Part shown: positions 43,397 through 51,722 of the stretch, piece after piece
How positions within the stretch are numbered: position 1 is the first letter of the stretch
Layout of the letters: each line of letters begins with the position of its first letter
NCBI RefSeq assembly: GCF_011758745.1
Contig: NZ_JAANOV010000001.1
Span: 3,410,001 to 3,474,000, forward strand
Source: Amycolatopsis granulosa
Lineage (GTDB): Bacteria; Actinomycetota; Actinomycetes; Mycobacteriales; Pseudonocardiaceae
Reading direction: 5' to 3'
DNA: 64,000 nucleotides
The notes under the pieces: generated by a model
What the model was told of the DNA's origin: nothing
The model's input: the letters and a program-made list of their open reading frames with translations, nothing else
Databases searched by the model: none
Translations under genes and position numbers: made by a program

Positions 43397-43629
43397 GAGA
43401 GCCTCCGCACGGTCCACTCCTCGATCACCGGGTTGGCGAGGAAGCCTTCGGCGATCTTGGCGAGCGTCTCGTCGTCGACCGAGTCGTCGACCTCGAGCTC
43501 GAAGTGCTTGCCCTGGCGCACCGAGGTGACCCCGGTGAAGCCGAGCCGCGGCAGCGCCCCGGCGACGGCCTGACCTTGCGGGTCGAGGATCTCGGGCTTG
43601 GGCATGACGTCAACCACCACACGGGCCAC
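43393..43629 (-). CDS. purS: Phosphoribosylformylglycinamidine synthase subunit PurS
   Basis: A 78-residue Pur[50 protein letters not shown], ending in the IEEWTV strand. It bridges PurL and PurQ in the FGAM synthase complex. GTG 43629 fits the family length and has GGAGC upstream; an ATG at 43668 would add 13 residues. The gap 43630-43766 must hold the purSQ promoter, but no clear -10 or operator is seen. Confidence 0.93.
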   Translation of the reverse strand: MARVVVDVMPKPEILDPQGQAVAGALPRLGFTGVTSVRQGKHFELEVDDSVDDETLAKIAEGFLANPVIEEWTVRRLS

Positions 43630-43766
43630 GGCGGGTCGCTCCAGTAATCGCAGGTAGGCGGTACCCATGAATTCTAACCGTGACGCGCAGCGTCTCCGCT
43701 GAGGGTGGTCGTGGGAAGCGGCCGGAGTGACGCCGGTAACCCGGCGGTGCAGCACCCGGCGCGGAC

Positions 43767-44198
43767 TCAGTTCACAACCTCGACCACGTCACCCGGGCGC
43801 AACGCCTGGTAGAAGGCGACCGCGTCGGAGTGCGAGAGGTGCACGCACCCGTGCGACTGCGCACGCAGGCTGCCCTCGTGGAACGCCACGCCCGTGCTGG
43901 TGAAGAACACCGAGTACGGCATCGGGCCCTGGTACTCGCGGCTGTAGTGGTCGATGTCCTTGTACTGCACGCGGAACGTGCCGGTGGGCGTCCGGTGCCC
44001 GGGCCTACCCACGGTGACCGGCACCGGTCCTCGGGTCACCCGGCCGTTGTCGGCGAGCCAGGCTCGGTTGGTGTGCAGCTGGAGACAGGCCTTCGCCTGC
44101 GGACTGCACGGCGTTTCCGCTGCTTGCGCGGTCGGCGCGGCGATCCCGATCGTGCCGAGGATCGCCGCCCCCGCGGCGATGCCGATGATCTTTCGCAT
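43767..44198 (-). CDS. Secreted YkuD-type L,D-transpeptidase
   Basis: A 143-residue protein with a signal peptide (MRKIIGIAAGAAILGTIGIAAPTAQA) and one YkuD domain. The active-site motif is FHEGSLRAQSHGCVHLSHSDAVAFY: the upstream His, then Ser-His-Gly-Cys with the nucleophile Cys; the last position is His rather than the usual Asn/Arg. GRPGHRTPTGTF is the conserved early loop. It cross-links peptidoglycan 3-3 or modifies tetrapeptides outside the membrane. It is smaller than mycobacterial Ldt enzymes, lacking Ig-like domains. Confidence 0.9.
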   Translation of the reverse strand: MRKIIGIAAGAAILGTIGIAAPTAQAAETPCSPQAKACLQLHTNRAWLADNGRVTRGPVPVTVGRPGHRTPTGTFRVQYKDIDHYSREYQGPMPYSVFFTSTGVAFHEGSLRAQSHGCVHLSHSDAVAFYQALRPGDVVEVVN

Positions 44199-44213
44199 GC
44201 GGCCGGTTACCCG

Positions 44214-45695
44214 CTAACGCCGCCGGCCATACAATCCGGTGACGAGTTTCCGGACGAGATCGTCGGTTTTCCCGGTCCGGCCGAACGTTGTCAGCTTGAG
44301 CGGCACCGTGAACCGCTGCCGGGCGACCGCCTTCGGGCGCGCGAACTCACGCAGGCCCTCCGGACCGTGGATCCGCCCGAATCCGGAGTCGCCGACGCCG
44401 CCGAACGGCAGCGCGGCGGTGCCGGCGAACGAGAACGGTGCGTTGATCGAGATCATCCCGGCCTTGAGCCGCTCGGCCAGCCGGGTGGCGTTGCGGCGCG
44501 CGAAGACCGTGGAGCCCAGCCCGTAGGCGGTGGCGTTGGCCTTGTCGATCGCCTCGTCCATGTCGCGCACCTTGGCGATGGTCATGGTCGGGCCGAAGGT
44601 CTCCTCGCGCACCGCCGCCGCGTCCTCCGGCACGTCGACCAGCACGGTCGGCTCGACGAACCGGTCGCCCACCCCGCCGCCGGTGAGCGCCCGCCCGCCG
44701 CGGGCGAGGGCGTCGGCGATGTGCCTGCGGACGACGTCCAGCTGCGCCGGCATGGTCATCGGGCCGTATTGCTCACCAGGCGTGACCCGGCGGGTCAGCT
44801 CCACGACCTTGTCCACGAACCGGTCGTAGACCTGCTCGTGCACGTACACCCGCTCGACCCCGATGCAGGTCTGGCCGGAGTTGGAGAACGCGCCCCACAC
44901 GGCGGCGTCGGCTGCCGCGTCCACGTCCGCGTCGGCGTCGACGATCAGCGGGTCCTTGCCACCGGCCTCGATCACCACCGGCGTGAGCGTCTCCGCGGCC
45001 GCCGCCATGATCTTCTTGCCGGTCGCGGTGGAGCCGGTGAACGCGACCTTGTCGACGCCGGCGCCGACCAGCGCCGCACCGGTCGCGCCGAAGCCGGTGA
45101 TCACCTGCAGCACGGGGTACTCGGGCACCACCTCGGCGAACGCGTCGGCCAGCCAGGTGCCGACGCCCGGGGTGTACTCGCTCGGCTTGAACACCACGGC
45201 GTTGCCTGCCGCGAGCGCGTACGTGATCGAGCCCAGCGGGGTGTAGACGGGGTAGTTCCACGGCCCGATCACGCCGACCACGCCCAGCGGCTGGTACTCG
45301 ACGCTGGCCGTGTGGTTGGACAGCAGCAGCCCGGCAGGGCGGCGTTTGCGGCCGAGCACCTTGCGCGCGTTGCGGGCGGCCCAGTGGATGTGCTCGACGG
45401 CGAGGACGACCTCCAGCTGCGCGTCGCCGGCCGGTTTGCCGGTCTCCCGGCTGACGACCGCGCACAGCTCGGCCATGCGGTGGGTGATGACGCCGTTCCA
45501 CCGGCGCAGCCGCTCGGCGCGTCCCTCGAACCCCAGGCCCGCCCACCAGCCGGCGGCCTGCCGGGCGCGGGCGACCGCGGCCTGGACGTCCTCCGCGGTG
45601 TGCACCGGGTACGTCCCGACGACCTCGTCGGTGGCCGGGTCCAGCGAGTCGAACGTGTCCCGGACGGCTGACGGTTTCGGCTCCACGGCGGTCAT
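44214..45695 (-). CDS. NAD(P)-dependent aldehyde dehydrogenase
   Basis: A 493-residue ALDH. Glu in VIEAGGKDPLIV and the catalytic Cys in NSGQTCIGVERVYV are present, as are cofactor segments GVVGVIGPWNYPVYTPLGS and AFTGSTATGKKI. ALDHs of this subgroup (C-terminal hydrophobic tail, GGVGDSGFGRIHGPEGLREF) oxidise long-chain or aromatic aldehydes; the true substrate is unknown. ATG 45695 is the family start. A perfect 14-bp palindrome 15 nt upstream suggests TetR-type control. Confidence 0.92.
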   Translation of the reverse strand: MTAVEPKPSAVRDTFDSLDPATDEVVGTYPVHTAEDVQAAVARARQAAGWWAGLGFEGRAERLRRWNGVITHRMAELCAVVSRETGKPAGDAQLEVVLAVEHIHWAARNARKVLGRKRRPAGLLLSNHTASVEYQPLGVVGVIGPWNYPVYTPLGSITYALAAGNAVVFKPSEYTPGVGTWLADAFAEVVPEYPVLQVITGFGATGAALVGAGVDKVAFTGSTATGKKIMAAAAETLTPVVIEAGGKDPLIVDADADVDAAADAAVWGAFSNSGQTCIGVERVYVHEQVYDRFVDKVVELTRRVTPGEQYGPMTMPAQLDVVRRHIADALARGGRALTGGGVGDRFVEPTVLVDVPEDAAAVREETFGPTMTIAKVRDMDEAIDKANATAYGLGSTVFARRNATRLAERLKAGMISINAPFSFAGTAALPFGGVGDSGFGRIHGPEGLREFARPKAVARQRFTVPLKLTTFGRTGKTDDLVRKLVTGLYGRRR

Positions 45696-45709
45696 CGGCG
45701 GCCTCCTTA

Positions 45710-45723
45710 CTACTGTCCAGTAG
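45710..45723. promoter_or_regulatory. Palindromic operator upstream of the aldehyde dehydrogenase
   Basis: CTACTG-TC-CAGTAG is a perfect 6+2+6 inverted repeat located 15-28 nt before the ALDH ATG, in the promoter or leader zone. Form and length are typical of TetR-family operators. A matching regulator gene is not adjacent. Confidence 0.6.
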
Positions 45724-45903
45724 GGCCAGCATGGCACACCTGGTGGCCGAGCTCACTACCCCGAGCGGTGCCGGCCCGCTCGCCACACGCCGATCCGCGC
45801 CGGCCGCGAACCGGACGCCAGGGCCGCAACCGCCCGAAGCGATCTTGGCAGCGGCGATCCGGCGGCCCTACGCTGAACCCGACCGAAGGTGGAGGAGCCA
45901 ACG

Positions 45904-46542
45904 ATGCGAGTAGTCCATTTCGGACACGCCTGTGTCCTGCTGGAGACGGGCACCGCGCGGATCCTGCTCGATCCCGGCGCGTTCTCGGCGGGTTTCGAGG
46001 GCGAGCGTGAGCTGGACGCGGTCCTGATCACCCACCAGCACTTCGACCACATCGACAGCGAGAAGCTGCCGAAGCTGCTCGAGGCCAACCCGGGCGCGAA
46101 ACTGATCGTCGACCCGGGCACGGAAGAGACCGTGCGCAAGCTCGGGCTCGAGTACCAGGTCGTCAACCCGGGCGACGCGGTCGAGATCGGCGGCGCCGCG
46201 ATCAACGTCGTCGGCGGGCAGCACGCCGTCATCCACGCCGACATCCCGGTCGTCCCGAACGTCGGCTACCTCGTCGACCACGGCGCCTTCTACCACCCGG
46301 GCGACTCGTTCTTCGTGCCGGAGCAGAAGGTCGACGTGCTCGGCCTGCCCACCGGGGCGCCGTGGCTCAAGGCCGCGGAGGCGGTGGACTACCTGCGGGC
46401 CGTCGCGCCGCGGGTCGCCGTGCCGATCCACGAGGCGGTGCTCGCGAACCCGGCGATGCACTACGGCCTGTTCACCAACCTGGCGCCGGAGGGCACCGAG
46501 GTCCGCGTGCCAGCTCGCGGCGAGGACGTCAAGCTCCGGTAG
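45904..46542 (+). CDS. Metallo-beta-lactamase-fold hydrolase (UlaG-like)
   Basis: A 212-residue MBL-fold enzyme. The metal motif is THQHFDHID (HxHxDH), preceded by the strand RILLDPGAFS, with later ligands in YLVDHGAFYHPGDSF and PIHEAVL. It belongs to the small YtnP/UlaG-like group whose substrates are often unknown (lactones, phosphodiesters). ATG 45904 has AGGAG 6 nt upstream. Its 3' end overlaps the opposite DUF2334 gene by 82 nt. Confidence 0.9.
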   Translation: MRVVHFGHACVLLETGTARILLDPGAFSAGFEGERELDAVLITHQHFDHIDSEKLPKLLEANPGAKLIVDPGTEETVRKLGLEYQVVNPGDAVEIGGAAINVVGGQHAVIHADIPVVPNVGYLVDHGAFYHPGDSFFVPEQKVDVLGLPTGAPWLKAAEAVDYLRAVAPRVAVPIHEAVLANPAMHYGLFTNLAPEGTEVRVPARGEDVKLR

Positions 46543-47207
46543 GTCGTGCCGAAGGCCCGGTTCTCCAGCGCGACGTCGACCGCGTCGAGGAACGCGTGCC
46601 GGAGACCGGGCCGGGCCAGGTCGGCCGCGTCGATCCCGAGCCGCACGAGACCGCCACGTCGTGCGGCCCGCGCCGAGGCCAGCACGAGCGCGAACGCCCG
46701 CACGGTCTCGGTGCGATGGTGGTGCGCGGCGAAGCTGTGCACCCGCGACCGGTGGACGGTGCGGGTGCGCAGGTCGTGCACCGCGGCGAGGTCGGCGCAC
46801 AGCGCGAAGTGCTCGGCGGCCGCGGCGAGCGTGCCCGGTGAGGCGAGCCACCGCGGCGGGGCGAACCCGTCGGCGGCCAGGCCGAGCTTCTCCAGCGCGG
46901 CCTTGGCGGCGATCATCCGCAGCCGCGCCTCGTGCGCGGGCAGGCCGGCGAACTCGGCCTTCCGGTGCAGGCTGACGGCGCGGTGGCTGGGTGGGATGCG
47001 GTGGTCGTAGCCGTGCAGCAGGAGACCGTCACCGCGGCCGGCGCGGTCCCGCACCCAGGCGGTGACGGCCGGGCTGCTTGCCGTGCCCGGCGCGACGAGG
47101 AGGGACAGGGGGACGGCGCGGCGGTCCAGCTCGGCGGCGAGCTCGGCGCAGCGGTGCAGCGTCCGGGCACCGATGCCGGACAGCGAGACCAGCAGACGGG
47201 CGTCCAT
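46461..47207 (-). CDS. DUF2334-type polysaccharide deacetylase-like protein
   Basis: A 248-residue protein with a deacetylase-like barrel: LLVSLSGIGARTLHRCAELAAELDRRAVPLSLLVAP, GDGLLLHGYDHR (metal-binding His pair pattern), APPRWLASPGTL and the C-terminal RLGIDAADLARPGLRHAFLDAVD. It fits DUF2334/YheN-like proteins, relatives of carbohydrate esterase 4. The N-terminal first-metal Asp is replaced by Ser (LVSLSGIG), so activity is doubtful. It overlaps the 3' end of the MBL gene on the other strand. Confidence 0.72.
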   Translation of the reverse strand: MDARLLVSLSGIGARTLHRCAELAAELDRRAVPLSLLVAPGTASSPAVTAWVRDRAGRGDGLLLHGYDHRIPPSHRAVSLHRKAEFAGLPAHEARLRMIAAKAALEKLGLAADGFAPPRWLASPGTLAAAAEHFALCADLAAVHDLRTRTVHRSRVHSFAAHHHRTETVRAFALVLASARAARRGGLVRLGIDAADLARPGLRHAFLDAVDVALENRAFGTTYRSLTSSPRAGTRTSVPSGARLVNRP

Positions 47208-47304
47208 GGCACCCAGCGGACCAGATCGTCATGACGAGGCTCTTACCCACGGGTGACGGCAACCATGACGGGAGCTGACAGGGTTCCCCGCCACGCTCGG
47301 ATGC

Positions 47305-48222
47305 ATGAGCGATGAACTGAGCGGGAAGGTCGCCCTCGTCGCGGGCGGCACGCGCGGGGCGAGCCGGGCGATCGCGGTGGAGCTGGGGCGCCGGGGCGCG
47401 TTCGTGTACGTCACGGGGCGCACCTCCGGTGCGCACCGGTCCGAGGTGAACCGGCCGGAAACGATCGAGGGCACCGTGGAGCGGATCACCGCCGCGGGCG
47501 GCACGGGGTCGGCGATCCGGGTCGACCACCTCGACCCGGAGCAGGTGACGGCGCTGGCCGAGCGGATCGACCGCGAACAGGGGCGGCTGGACATCCTCGT
47601 GGACGGCGTCTGGGGCGGCGACGAGTACATCGGCTGGGGCAAGGCGGTGTGGGAGCTGCCGCTGGAGCACGCGCTGCGGTCGATCCGCCTGGGAATCGAC
47701 GCGCACCTCATCACCAGCCACTTCCTGTTGCCGCTGGTCATCCGCAACCGCGGCGGGCTGGTCGTCGAGTTGACCGACGGGACCGAGGAGTACAACCGGA
47801 AGTTCCGCGAGGGCACGTCGGTCGGCTTCTACGTGGCGAAGGCGGCCTCGCACAGCATCGTCAAGGCCGAGGCGCACGACCTCGCCCCGCACGGCGGAAC
47901 GGCCGTGGCGCTGACACCGGGGTGGTTGCGGTCGGAGGCGATGCTGGAGCACTACGGCGTGACCGCGGAGAACTGGCGGGACGCACTGGCGAAGGAGCCG
48001 CACTTCGGCATCTCGGAGTCGCCGGTGTTCGTCGGGCGCGCCGTGGCCGCGCTGGCCGCCGACCCCGATCACGCGCGGTTCTCCGGGCAGACGCTGAACA
48101 GCGGGCAGCTGGCCAGGATCTACGAGTTCGACGACGTGGACGGCAGCCGCCCGGACGCGTGGCGCTACATCGACGAGGTGGTCGAGCCCGGCAGGCCCGC
48201 GGACGTGACCGGCTACCGGTGA
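47305..48222 (+). CDS. Short-chain dehydrogenase/reductase with unusual active-site spacing
   Basis: A 305-residue SDR. The cofactor loop GGTRGASR is at residues about 14-21, followed by VYVTGRTSG. The long C-terminal part (HDLAPHGGTAVALTPGWLRSEAMLEHYGVTAENWRD, FVGRAVAALAADPD, RPDAWRYIDE) is typical of DHRS1-like actinobacterial SDRs. The active-site region reads VGFYVAKAAS: Tyr and Lys are separated by two residues rather than three, and Phe occupies the position of the normal Tyr. Substrate unknown; it may be slow or use the shifted Tyr. Confidence 0.88.
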   Translation: MSDELSGKVALVAGGTRGASRAIAVELGRRGAFVYVTGRTSGAHRSEVNRPETIEGTVERITAAGGTGSAIRVDHLDPEQVTALAERIDREQGRLDILVDGVWGGDEYIGWGKAVWELPLEHALRSIRLGIDAHLITSHFLLPLVIRNRGGLVVELTDGTEEYNRKFREGTSVGFYVAKAASHSIVKAEAHDLAPHGGTAVALTPGWLRSEAMLEHYGVTAENWRDALAKEPHFGISESPVFVGRAVAALAADPDHARFSGQTLNSGQLARIYEFDDVDGSRPDAWRYIDEVVEPGRPADVTGYR

Positions 48223-49178
48223 CGGTCGGCCATCCGCCGTGCGGCGTCCGCGAACGCGGCGCGCACGGCGGGTGGCTCCACGACCTCCACGTGCACACCG
48301 AGCCCGAGCAGCATGCTCGCCGCGATGTCGGGTTGTTCGAGGCCGAGCTCGACCTCGACCCAGCCGTCGTCGTCCGGCGGGCCGGCGGCGTCGAGCGCGG
48401 CGAGCGCCAGGTCGGGGTCCACGACCTGGGGCAGCATCCGCACCCCCCACCTGCTCAGGCGCAGCCGCACCGGGTGGCGGTGCACCGAGCGTTCGAACTG
48501 CGCGGACGACTTCTGCCACCAGCCCGCCAGGTCGAAGCCGGTGGGCCGCTCGAACCGGTCGCCGAGCAGTTCGACGCTGCTGATCTTGCTGACGCGGTAG
48601 GTCCTGGTGTCGTCCCCGGCCCGCGCCACGAGGTACCAGACCCCCGCCTTGAGGACCAGGCCCAGCGGTTCGAGGACGCGCTCGACGAGGTCGTCACCGC
48701 GGCGGTAGGTGATGCCGGCGCGGCGCTGCTCCCACACCGCACGGGCGATGTCGGCGAGGTGCTCGGCGTCCTCCTCGGAGCGGAACCAGCCGGGGGCGTC
48801 CAGGTGGAACCGCTGGGCGAGGTGCTGGGCCTGCTCCCGCAGCGGGGCGGGCAGGGTCGCGGACACCTTGGCGTGCGCCGCGGACACCGCCGTGCCGAGA
48901 CCCAGCTCGGCGAGCGCGCGCGGCACGCCCATCGCGAAGATCGCCACCGCTTCCCGGGAGGTCAGGCCGTCCAGCCGGGTGCGCCAGCCCTCCACCAGGC
49001 GGACCCCGCCGTACCGGCCCGGTTCCGTCCACAGTGGAACGCCCGCGGCCTGCAGCGCGGCGATGTCGCGGTGCATCGTCCGCTCCGACACGCCCAGCGC
49101 CTCGGCCAGCTCCCCCACGGTCGCGCTGCGCCTGCTCTGCAGGGTGAACAGCAGGGCGACCAGACGTTCCGCGCGCAT
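48213..49178 (-). CDS. YafY-type HTH/WYL transcriptional regulator (second copy)
   Basis: A 321-residue protein with an HTH (TVGELAEALGVSERTMHRDIAALQAAGVPLWTEPGRYGGVRL) and WYL domain (AGITYRRGDDLVERVLEPLGLVLKAGVWYLVARAGDDTRTYRVSKI). It is a paralogue of the regulator at 23435. The 3' end overlaps the SDR gene by 10 nt on the opposite strand. It diverges from the ECF sigma-redoxin pair (start 49265) and may regulate that or itself. Confidence 0.9.
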   Translation of the reverse strand: MRAERLVALLFTLQSRRSATVGELAEALGVSERTMHRDIAALQAAGVPLWTEPGRYGGVRLVEGWRTRLDGLTSREAVAIFAMGVPRALAELGLGTAVSAAHAKVSATLPAPLREQAQHLAQRFHLDAPGWFRSEEDAEHLADIARAVWEQRRAGITYRRGDDLVERVLEPLGLVLKAGVWYLVARAGDDTRTYRVSKISSVELLGDRFERPTGFDLAGWWQKSSAQFERSVHRHPVRLRLSRWGVRMLPQVVDPDLALAALDAAGPPDDDGWVEVELGLEQPDIAASMLLGLGVHVEVVEPPAVRAAFADAARRMADRHR

Positions 49179-49264
49179 GACGACGATGATGCCCGAACCG
49201 GGCGTGCACCCTTTCGCGATCCCGCGTGCTCTTGTGGGTGGTGACGTCAGGAGGGAGCAGTGGG

Positions 49265-49819
49265 ATGGTGGCCGACCGCGGTTGGGCGAGCGAGCAGTTG
49301 ATCAGGGCCGCGCAGGACGGGGACCTGGAATCGATCACCGCGGTGGTGCACGGGGCCGATTCGCACGTGCGGCGCTTCGCCGCGCGTCTGTGCGCCACGC
49401 CGCAGGACGCGGAGGACGCGGCGCAGGAGGCGCTTCTCGTGCTCTACCGCAAGATCGGGTCCCTGCGTGCCACGGCGGCGCTGGCGTCCTGGATGTTCCG
49501 GATCGTCCGGAACGAGTGCCTGCGGCGCCTGCGGCGGCCGGCCGGTCCGGACGAGGTATCCCCGACGGTCGCGTCGGCCGAGGACGAAGTGCTCAAGCGC
49601 CTCGAAGCCGAGCGGGTGGCGCAGGCGATCCGCGCGCTGCCCGACATCCAGCGACGGGTGCTGACCATGCGGGACGTCCTCGGCTACCCGGGCCGGACGG
49701 TGGCCGAGGCGCTCGGCCTGAGCACCGCGGCCATGAAGTCCCATCTGCACCGCGCCCGTGTGGCCCTCCGGCTGAGCCTGACCACCGAAACCCCCGATGG
49801 AAGGGAAGTTCAACCGTGA
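49265..49819 (+). CDS. ECF-type RNA polymerase sigma factor
   Basis: A 184-residue sigma-70 family protein with region 2 (VRRFAARLCATPQDAEDAAQEALLVLYRKIGSLRATAALASWMFRIVRNECLRRLRR) and region 4 (AIRALPDIQRRVLTMRDVLGYPGRTVAEALGLSTAAMKSHLHRARVALR). No anti-sigma factor is adjacent; instead the GTGA-overlapping next gene is a redoxin, which suggests redox-linked control. ATG 49265 follows AGGAGG by about 10 nt; GTG 49268 is an alternative. Confidence 0.9.
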   Translation: MVADRGWASEQLIRAAQDGDLESITAVVHGADSHVRRFAARLCATPQDAEDAAQEALLVLYRKIGSLRATAALASWMFRIVRNECLRRLRRPAGPDEVSPTVASAEDEVLKRLEAERVAQAIRALPDIQRRVLTMRDVLGYPGRTVAEALGLSTAAMKSHLHRARVALRLSLTTETPDGREVQP

Positions 49820-50259
49820 TCGAACCCGGATCGCCCGCACCGGAGATGGTGCTGGAGGACACCGAAGGCCGGACCGTCCGCGTGTCCGACTTCGCCGGCC
49901 CGGTCCTGCTCTACTTCATGCGCTCCACGTCGTGCCCGGTGTGCCAGCGGCACGTCCGTGACCTGGCCGAGCGCGATGACCTGACCGGCGTCCGCGTGCT
50001 GGTCGTGGTCCCCGAGGACCGGGCGGAAGCGGCCGCGTGGAAGGCGCGGCGCCGGATCCCGTTCCCCGTGCTCACCAGCCCGCGGGGCACGCCGCACGAG
50101 ATGGTGGGGCTTAACCGGAAGCTGTTCGGCTCGATGCAGCAGTCCGGCAGCGTCCTGATCGACGGCGAGGGCATCGTCCGGCACGCGCACGGCGCCACGC
50201 TGCCGACCGGCGGCTACGACCGGAAGGGCATCGCGGCGGCCCTGCGCACCCCCGCCTGA
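49816..50259 (+). CDS. Redoxin/peroxiredoxin-like protein with CPVC motif
   Basis: A 147-residue AhpC/TSA-like protein opening IEPGSPAPEMVLEDTEGRTVRVSDFAGPVLLYFMRSTSCPVCQRHVRDLAE. The CxxC (CPVC, about residues 40-43) sits at the peroxidatic position, more like thioredoxin than a classical Prx TxxC. C-terminal VGLNRKLFGSMQQSGSVLIDGEGIV is typical of the redoxin fold. GTG 49816 overlaps the sigma-factor stop, so the two are coupled. It may reduce peroxides or report redox state to the sigma factor; the latter is speculation. Confidence 0.85.
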   Translation: MIEPGSPAPEMVLEDTEGRTVRVSDFAGPVLLYFMRSTSCPVCQRHVRDLAERDDLTGVRVLVVVPEDRAEAAAWKARRRIPFPVLTSPRGTPHEMVGLNRKLFGSMQQSGSVLIDGEGIVRHAHGATLPTGGYDRKGIAAALRTPA

Positions 50260-50264
50260 CCGCA

Positions 50265-50291
50265 GCCGGGCCGGCGGTGCGCCGGCCCGGC
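50265..50291. terminator. Bidirectional hairpin between the redoxin gene and purB
   Basis: GCCGGGCCGGC (50265-50275) pairs perfectly with 50281-50291 (11 bp, 5-nt loop) between convergent stops at 50259 and 50298. Confidence 0.78.
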
Positions 50292-50297
50292 GAGCGG

Positions 50298-51722
50298 TCA
50301 GAGGATCGGCTGCGGAACGTACTTCGACGCCTCCGGGTAGCGCTCCAGCACGTCCTCCACCCGCCGCACCACCGCCGCGATCTGCGCGGGTGCCACTCCG
50401 GTGAACGAGATCGGGTCGGCCAGCAAGCCGTCCAGGTCGGCCCGGTCCAGCGGCAACCGCTCGTCGGCGGCGAGCCGGTCCAGCAGGTCGTTGCCGGCGC
50501 CCTTCTCCCGCATCGCCAGCGCCACCCCGACCCCGTGCTCCTTGATCGCCTCGTGCGCGGTCTCCCGGCCCACGCCGCCGCGCACCGACGCCATCAGCAC
50601 CTTCGTCGTGGCCAGGAACGGCAGGTACCGCTCCAGCTCACGAGCCACCACGGCGGGGAACGCGCCGAACTCGTCGAGCACGGTGAGGAACGTCTCCAGC
50701 AGCCCGTCCAGCGCGAAGAACGCGTCCGGCAGCGCGACCCGGCGCACCACCGAATCCGACACGTCCCCCTCGTTCCACTGGTCGCCCGCCAGCTCGCCGG
50801 TCATCGACGCGTACCCGCGCAGCACCACGGCCAGACCGTTCACCCGTTCGCACGACCGCGTGTTCATCTTGTGCGGCATCGCCGACGAACCGACCTGGCC
50901 CGGCTGGAACCCCTCGGTCACCAGCTCGTGCCCGGCCATCAGCCGGATCGTCTTCGCCAGGCTCGACGGCGCCGCCGCCAGCTGAACCAGCGCCGACAGC
51001 ACGTCGAAGTCCAGCGACCGCGGGTACACCTGCCCGACGCTGGTGAACGTGCGCGCGAACCCGAGGTGCCCGGCGATCCGCCGCTCCAGCTCGGCCAGCG
51101 TCTCCGCGGACCCCAGCAGGTCCAGCATGTCCTGCGCCGTGCCCACCGGGCCCTTGATGCCACGCAACGGGTACCGGCCGATCAGGTCGTCCAGCCGGTC
51201 GAACGCCACCAGCAGCTCGTCGGCCGCGGTCGCGAACCGCTTGCCCAGCGTCGTCGCCTGCGCGGCCACGTTGTGCGACCGCCCGGCCATCACCAGCTCG
51301 GCGTGCTCCACCGCGAGCGCGGCCAGCCGCGCCAGCACCGCCGCCACCCGCGAGCGGATCAGCTCCAGCGACCGGCGGATCTGCAACTGCTCGACGTTCT
51401 CGGTCAGGTCCCGCGAGGTCATGCCCTTGTGCACGTGCTCGTGCCCGGCGAGCGCGTTGAACTCCTCGATGCGCGCCTTCACGTCGTGCCGGGTGACCCG
51501 CTCCCGCTCGGCGATGCTGCCCAGGTCGACCTGGTCGAGCACCCGCTCGTAGTCCTCGACGACCCCGTCCGGTACCTCGACCCCCAGCTCCCGCTGGGCG
51601 CGCAGCACCGCGATCCACAGCTCGCGCTCGAGCTTCACCTTGTTCTCCGGCGACCACAAGGTGACCAGCTCGGGCGACGCGTAGCGGCCGGCGAGGACGT
51701 TCGGGATCTGCGGTTTCGTCAC
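50298..51722 (-). CDS. purB: Adenylosuccinate lyase PurB
   Basis: A 474-residue fumarase/aspartase-superfamily lyase. The signature loop with the catalytic Ser is GSSAMPHKMNTR. HKGMTSRDLTENVEQLQ, MAGRSHNVAAQATTLGKRFA and the N-terminal VLAGRYASPELVTLWSPENK fit actinobacterial PurB. It acts twice in the pathway: SAICAR to AICAR and adenylosuccinate to AMP. GTG 51722 overlaps the tetR stop, yet a -10 (TAAGCT) 6 nt upstream inside tetR suggests an additional leaderless promoter. Confidence 0.96.
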   Translation of the reverse strand: MTKPQIPNVLAGRYASPELVTLWSPENKVKLERELWIAVLRAQRELGVEVPDGVVEDYERVLDQVDLGSIAERERVTRHDVKARIEEFNALAGHEHVHKGMTSRDLTENVEQLQIRRSLELIRSRVAAVLARLAALAVEHAELVMAGRSHNVAAQATTLGKRFATAADELLVAFDRLDDLIGRYPLRGIKGPVGTAQDMLDLLGSAETLAELERRIAGHLGFARTFTSVGQVYPRSLDFDVLSALVQLAAAPSSLAKTIRLMAGHELVTEGFQPGQVGSSAMPHKMNTRSCERVNGLAVVLRGYASMTGELAGDQWNEGDVSDSVVRRVALPDAFFALDGLLETFLTVLDEFGAFPAVVARELERYLPFLATTKVLMASVRGGVGRETAHEAIKEHGVGVALAMREKGAGNDLLDRLAADERLPLDRADLDGLLADPISFTGVAPAQIAAVVRRVEDVLERYPEASKYVPQPIL

